A stretch of 64,000 nt of DNA from Psoroptes ovis (taxonomy: Eukaryota > Arthropoda > Arachnida > Sarcoptiformes > Psoroptidae), in NCBI GenBank assembly GCA_002943765.1, contig PQWQ01000020.1, forward strand, positions 744,001 to 808,000, in the 5' to 3' direction. Within the stretch, counting starts at the first letter, position 1, and every line of letters starts with the position of its first letter. The position numbers were made by a program, and so were the translations under genes. Below the pieces are notes generated by a model. That model saw only the letters and a program-made list of their open reading frames with translations. It had not been told where the DNA came from and did no database searches. Shown in pieces: positions 59,501 through 64,000 of the stretch.

Positions 59501-62500
59501 ATTATTTTTCAATGAATTTTGCTCATTGAAAAAAAAACTCATCTTGATAAACATACAGACAGACAAATAAACATATTATTATTTGTTTGGTTGGTTGTTG
59601 TTGATTATAAATTGCTCAAACACGTGTGTAAATGATATATTCAATTATATATTTTTTTTGAAATTTAATATATTATTCGATATTCATTCATTCATATAAT
59701 GTGTAATTGTGAATGTGATATGATAATGATATTTTACTCATATTTTTGATCATTGAAATTGAATTGATTCAAGTGTACACACAACATGATCCACACAATA
59801 TCATTATTACCCTTTTAATAATATTTATATTCATATTATTTATCAATTGAAACAATCAATGAATATTGAATTGAATTGAAAGTAAAAAGTAAAAATTAAT
59901 GTAAAACGGATACACATATCTATTCATATTTTGCAACATCAACAGTAATGATACAGTATTCAATTTTTTTCCATCATTATTCATTGAATGATACAGTTGA
60001 AACACGTGAAAAAATACGTTTTTGTTTGTTTGTGTTTATTGAATAACAAATGAATGAAAATTTTCAATTCAATCAATTATTCAATAATAATCATGCATTT
60101 TCAAATTTTCGCCATGAAATTGAAAAGGAATAAATAAATAAATAAATTGACTAAATAACACTTGAAAAATCATATAACTGGACGTTTGGCCCAGTTTTTC
60201 GCCAAAATCTCTTTTGACCAATTCACAATTCACACCATTTATATAACACTAAACTCACCAAATAAAAATACAATTGAAGTGGTGGTGTATAATAATGAAA
60301 AATTGAAAATAATAAATAAATAAATAAACAAACGTCATCACCCCATAAGTTTTGTTTGTTTGTTTGTTTATTTCGAAAAAAATGAAAACTTTTTTAAGGT
60401 TTTTTGAATGGTCATTGATATATTTTATTATTGTTGAATATTGAATTGATTGTACACGCGTTTGTTTTTGCCGTACAGTTCGTGTGAATTTATTCATGCA
60501 ATCGATGGATGATTATTAATCATATGTAAACAATTGGCTAGTTTGTCTCTCAGCTTTTTGTTTTTTGGACACACGTGTGTGTTATATCATTTTAAACAAA
60601 TGAATATGAATAATATAAATGACACACACACCCTCACAATGCACCCAAAATATTTTTCAAAAATGAATCTTCAAAAAGTCAAGAGTTTTTCGTTGTTTTG
60701 TTTTCTATTCGAAATCATAGTTTCGAATTCAATTATTCCGAGTTTTCATAAGATTTTGGGCCTTGAAAAACCTTGTTTATCATCATCTAGATTATTACGC
60801 TTCTGGAATAAGTGCAACAAGTTTTGTGTTGATTCGACTTTGAAAGAACTCAATTTAAATCTTTTGGAAATTACAATCGATCGTTTCATTTCATTTCATC
60901 GAAAAATTGCATTTAAGGTCAATGGTGAATGGTAAAAAGTTCAAAGTTTAAACATGATTATGAATCTCATATAAATTCTCAGACTGATTTGCTTAATATT
61001 TTCATTGTCAATCGATAATTGTTTCGATTATGCAGACATGTGCATCAAGATTTCTGAGATTTCCTTATATTCTGTGTTCGATATATGGGATATTTTTCCT
61101 TTCATTTCTATTCATATGAATTTTAAAAATTGTGTCTTTTTTTTGGAATGATTTACGGTGCTACGATCACCATATATCACATGTATCAAATATGTTCTCG
61201 TTTTCAATTCAACTGATTTTGTTGCCCGAAATTTTTTTTGTTATGCTGATTTTTGTAAAATCGAAATATCTTGGTCCGAGAACCGTTCATTTTATCCTCT
61301 CATTTTGTTTTTTGGTCCGAAATGATTTATGCAACAATTTCAAGTGTTTACATGATGATGAACGCGTGTTTGAATTTTATTTTTCAAAATAACACAAACA
61401 AAGGCTATTGTTTGCCATTCGTAATCTGGTCAAGTGGTGGTCATCTCATATATGTGATTGCGTAATATAGTCATATATAAACAAATAAATGTTTACAAAT
61501 AATTGTTCAAAGCATTTTGTTTTGATCGATGTCTTTAAAAAGAATTTTTGAAATGGATTTCAAAGGATTTTCAATTTGAACTCATTCAACTGATTGAAAC
61601 GTGTTTTATGTGGTACTACCAATTAAATAGTATTAATAAATATATTGGCATCGTATTGTACCTGTGGGAAAAATTATTTTCATTCATTTCAAAAAAAGAG
61701 ATCAGATTTGAATTCATAAATATTGAATAATTGAAAACAAAATCTATTGTGTTTTCACATCGTGTGGCTGTTTGTGCGTGTGTGTGGTTTGCAAAACAAT
61801 TGAAAAAATATATTATATAATGTTGAATTCAATTGAATTGAATTCTAAATTTCAAAAAAAAAATGACATTTTATTATTATTATTATTGTCATTAATTGTC
61901 ATCATTGATCTCATGTTTCACTCTCGGTGAAACATTGTTGTATTGTATGTTATTTTGCAAAATTAATGTACACACACTTCTCATTTATTTCATTATTCAT
62001 TTTACAATGTTTTGATTTGATGAATTCAATGAAGAATGAATGAAGAAAAAGTCAATACACAATTATATATTTTTCAACAAAACACAAAACTTACAAATAA
62101 CTTTAATTGAACATTCAAACAATTTTGAAATGAATGATGAAAATATTCATTATTATTATAAATATGTTTTTGCTCTGGTTTAGTTAATAATTCATAAGTT
62201 CCATACAAAATGAATCATACCAAGTCTATTGTTCAGCTAATTTGAATTTGCCACTTTTCTTTCGATTTTTTTTTCATTCGACATTGATTTTGTTGATTAG
62301 TGTGTGAAAACTCATAGGACCAATATTATATCATTTATATTGTATAAGCGAACAAAGTAATAACATGATATATATCATTAGACTTTTCCATGATGATTTT
62401 CCTAACAATTGAACGTTTAAAATTTTTCATTTTATGGACCGTACAGTTTCGTATTGTAAATTCATATTTTCATTGAGGGCCCAATCTAAAATTGTTTTAA

Positions 62501-64000
62501 TTGTTTCTTGTAAGTGTTGTCGTTGTTAACTACGTTTGGTCTGGTTCATCGTCGTTGATTCTCATATGCCACGTGTCATTTTTGAAATTTAATCAAAAAT
62601 TTTTTAATTTTCTGGGAGCAAATTATCAATTCTTGTATTCTATTCTGTTGAATAGATTTTGAAATTATATTTTGTTTGATTTTGATTGACATTAAGCATG
62701 CATTTCATTATTTCCATTCATTCATCCGGTCATTTAAATTTCCAATCAATAATTGTATAATTTACAATAATCAAATGAAGTGAATATGTTTAGTTTTCAT
62801 TAAAATATGGATAAATACACAGGTGTATTCCATTCATTTTCATCTAAAAGATCAAATTATACAGCACTATCCACCATAAGTAAATTTGAATTTCAAACAT
62901 TATTATTCACAATTGGCATAACATAAGTGGAATATTGCGTGATAAACAGGTGATATCACTCTCATAGCATCAAATTATATTCAATTCAATACAATCGATA
63001 ATTATACACATGTTATTATAATCGAAATAATGATAATGATAACCACTCATTCTTCCAAACATAATAAATCGATCAGTTTTAAAATGTAATGTAATTGGAT
63101 ATATTCGAAAATTGATGATTGAATGATCCCCTCTCTGTTACTCTCATTCGTTTGAAAATATTCCCGAATCCACATAGCAATTGGAGTTCCAACTTATTGA
63201 ATTCGAATTCGACCACTGAATCTCCAAAAAAAGCAAAGCACATTTGAATTGATTAGCCTCCTGAGATGTGATATGTTGTGTTAGTGAATTTCTGTACTTT
63301 TGTTTTGTTTTTTATGGCATGAAGCATGTTCAATGTTTTTTCATCGTCGATTGTGATTCAATACAATTTTTGCCAGTCCAAAAATGCAAAACGGCTATTT
63401 GACAATCATCATCAATCCGCATATATGATGACACATTATCGAGATGGAAATTTAAAAAAAAATATGTATTAGATTTCAAGTGCACTTTTTTTCGAATGTT
63501 TATGTTCTGAATCTCTTTCTTTTTTGGTTGTTTCAACCAATCATCAAAATACCAGGTGTCGAAGGCGTTTTTTCGAAAACCTTTTTATGATGGAATAATT
63601 TAGATAATGTGTATTTCAAGCCCCTCCATGTCTTGCTGGCCCCAACATGGATTTTATTTAATAATGGTTCCGCATTTATATATTTGCTTCTAAAAATAAA
63701 GGATACACTTGAAATTTGTTTCGAAAAACAAACAAAAAATGAATATTTCCATTTTCTAAAATAATTTTTGAAAAAATCCTAGGCCCTAATGTATTATTAT
63801 TAATTTCAACCGAATTCAAAAATTTTTGGGTATTAATTTTCATCTTGAATTTCTTTTCCTACTAATTGAAGAGTGTTTGGGTATTCTTTTTTTCCAAGGA
63901 TTACTCGTGATAATTGAATAATTGGAAAATATATTTCCATATAATAATTATTATTATAATTATGATTATCATAACAATCCATTTGACTCTCTCTCTCATT
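56523..64000. other. Right-hand 7.5 kb, no recognisable gene
   Basis: AT-rich with T runs, ATC/ATT triplets, tetranucleotide-like AATA and GTTT runs (60130-60150, 60350-60372). Open frames of up to 133 codons (60534-60935, plus) have no domain and ordinary composition for this DNA. I found no MITE of the two families here. It may be an intron or intergenic DNA. Confidence 0.45.

Noticed and set aside
60534..60935. 133-codon plus-strand open frame
   Set aside because: No domain, no clear start context, composition ordinary for this DNA.

Overview
This is a eukaryotic nuclear window. It is very AT-rich, with spliced genes, mostly short GT-AG introns (58-100 bp in one gene), AATAAA signals, many ATC/AAC triplet runs and AC/GT microsatellites, and two small hairpin repeat families. 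Together with gene content of an animal, this suggests an arthropod, most likely an acariform (astigmatid) mite. That placement is an inference from composition and gene style, not proven here.

Layout. Bases 50-338 hold the last two exons of an unrecognised plus-strand gene. Bases 2728-6400 hold a ten-exon follistatin-related gene of the FSTL4/FSTL5 type (Kazal, two EF-hands, two Ig domains, long C-terminal domain). It is followed by an intronless lysine/serine-rich orphan (6997-8040). From 8041 to 21852 I see no gene. Bases 21853-27725, minus strand, hold a complete nine-exon M28B metallopeptidase of the PSMA/NAALADL1 family, with all five zinc ligands and one GC-AG intron. From 27726 to 36224 the sequence is mostly non-coding, with a tandem duplication of about 680 bp (31915-33290) and a possible untranslated first exon ending at 34279. 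Bases 36225-37563, minus strand, hold a two-exon pyrroline-5-carboxylate reductase-like gene with an unusual charged N-terminal extension. A lone minus-strand terminal exon (38326-38501) and a minus-strand secreted-protein orphan (39285-40589) follow. Bases 40590-47370 look empty. An Asn-rich orphan lies at 47371-47919 (minus), with possible small upstream exons near 48100-48232.

Bases 51836-56522 are a complete LTR retrotransposon with identical short LTRs. It is the most striking item: its Gag has the layout of BEL/Pao Gags (DUF1759-like region and three zinc knuckles), while its Pol is Ty3/Gypsy type. Gag and Pol overlap in the -1 frame at a textbook U UUA AAC slippery site that directly abuts the gag stop codon, followed five bases later by a small hairpin. 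The rest of the window to 64000 appears non-coding.

Two families of small inverted repeats are scattered through the non-coding DNA: four copies of an ~80 bp mariner-type MITE (15915, 24006, 41351, 51692) and three copies of a 120-155 bp palindromic element (21213, 28738, 30918). The host genes show no operon-like relation to each other. They are ordinary neighbouring eukaryotic genes on both strands.
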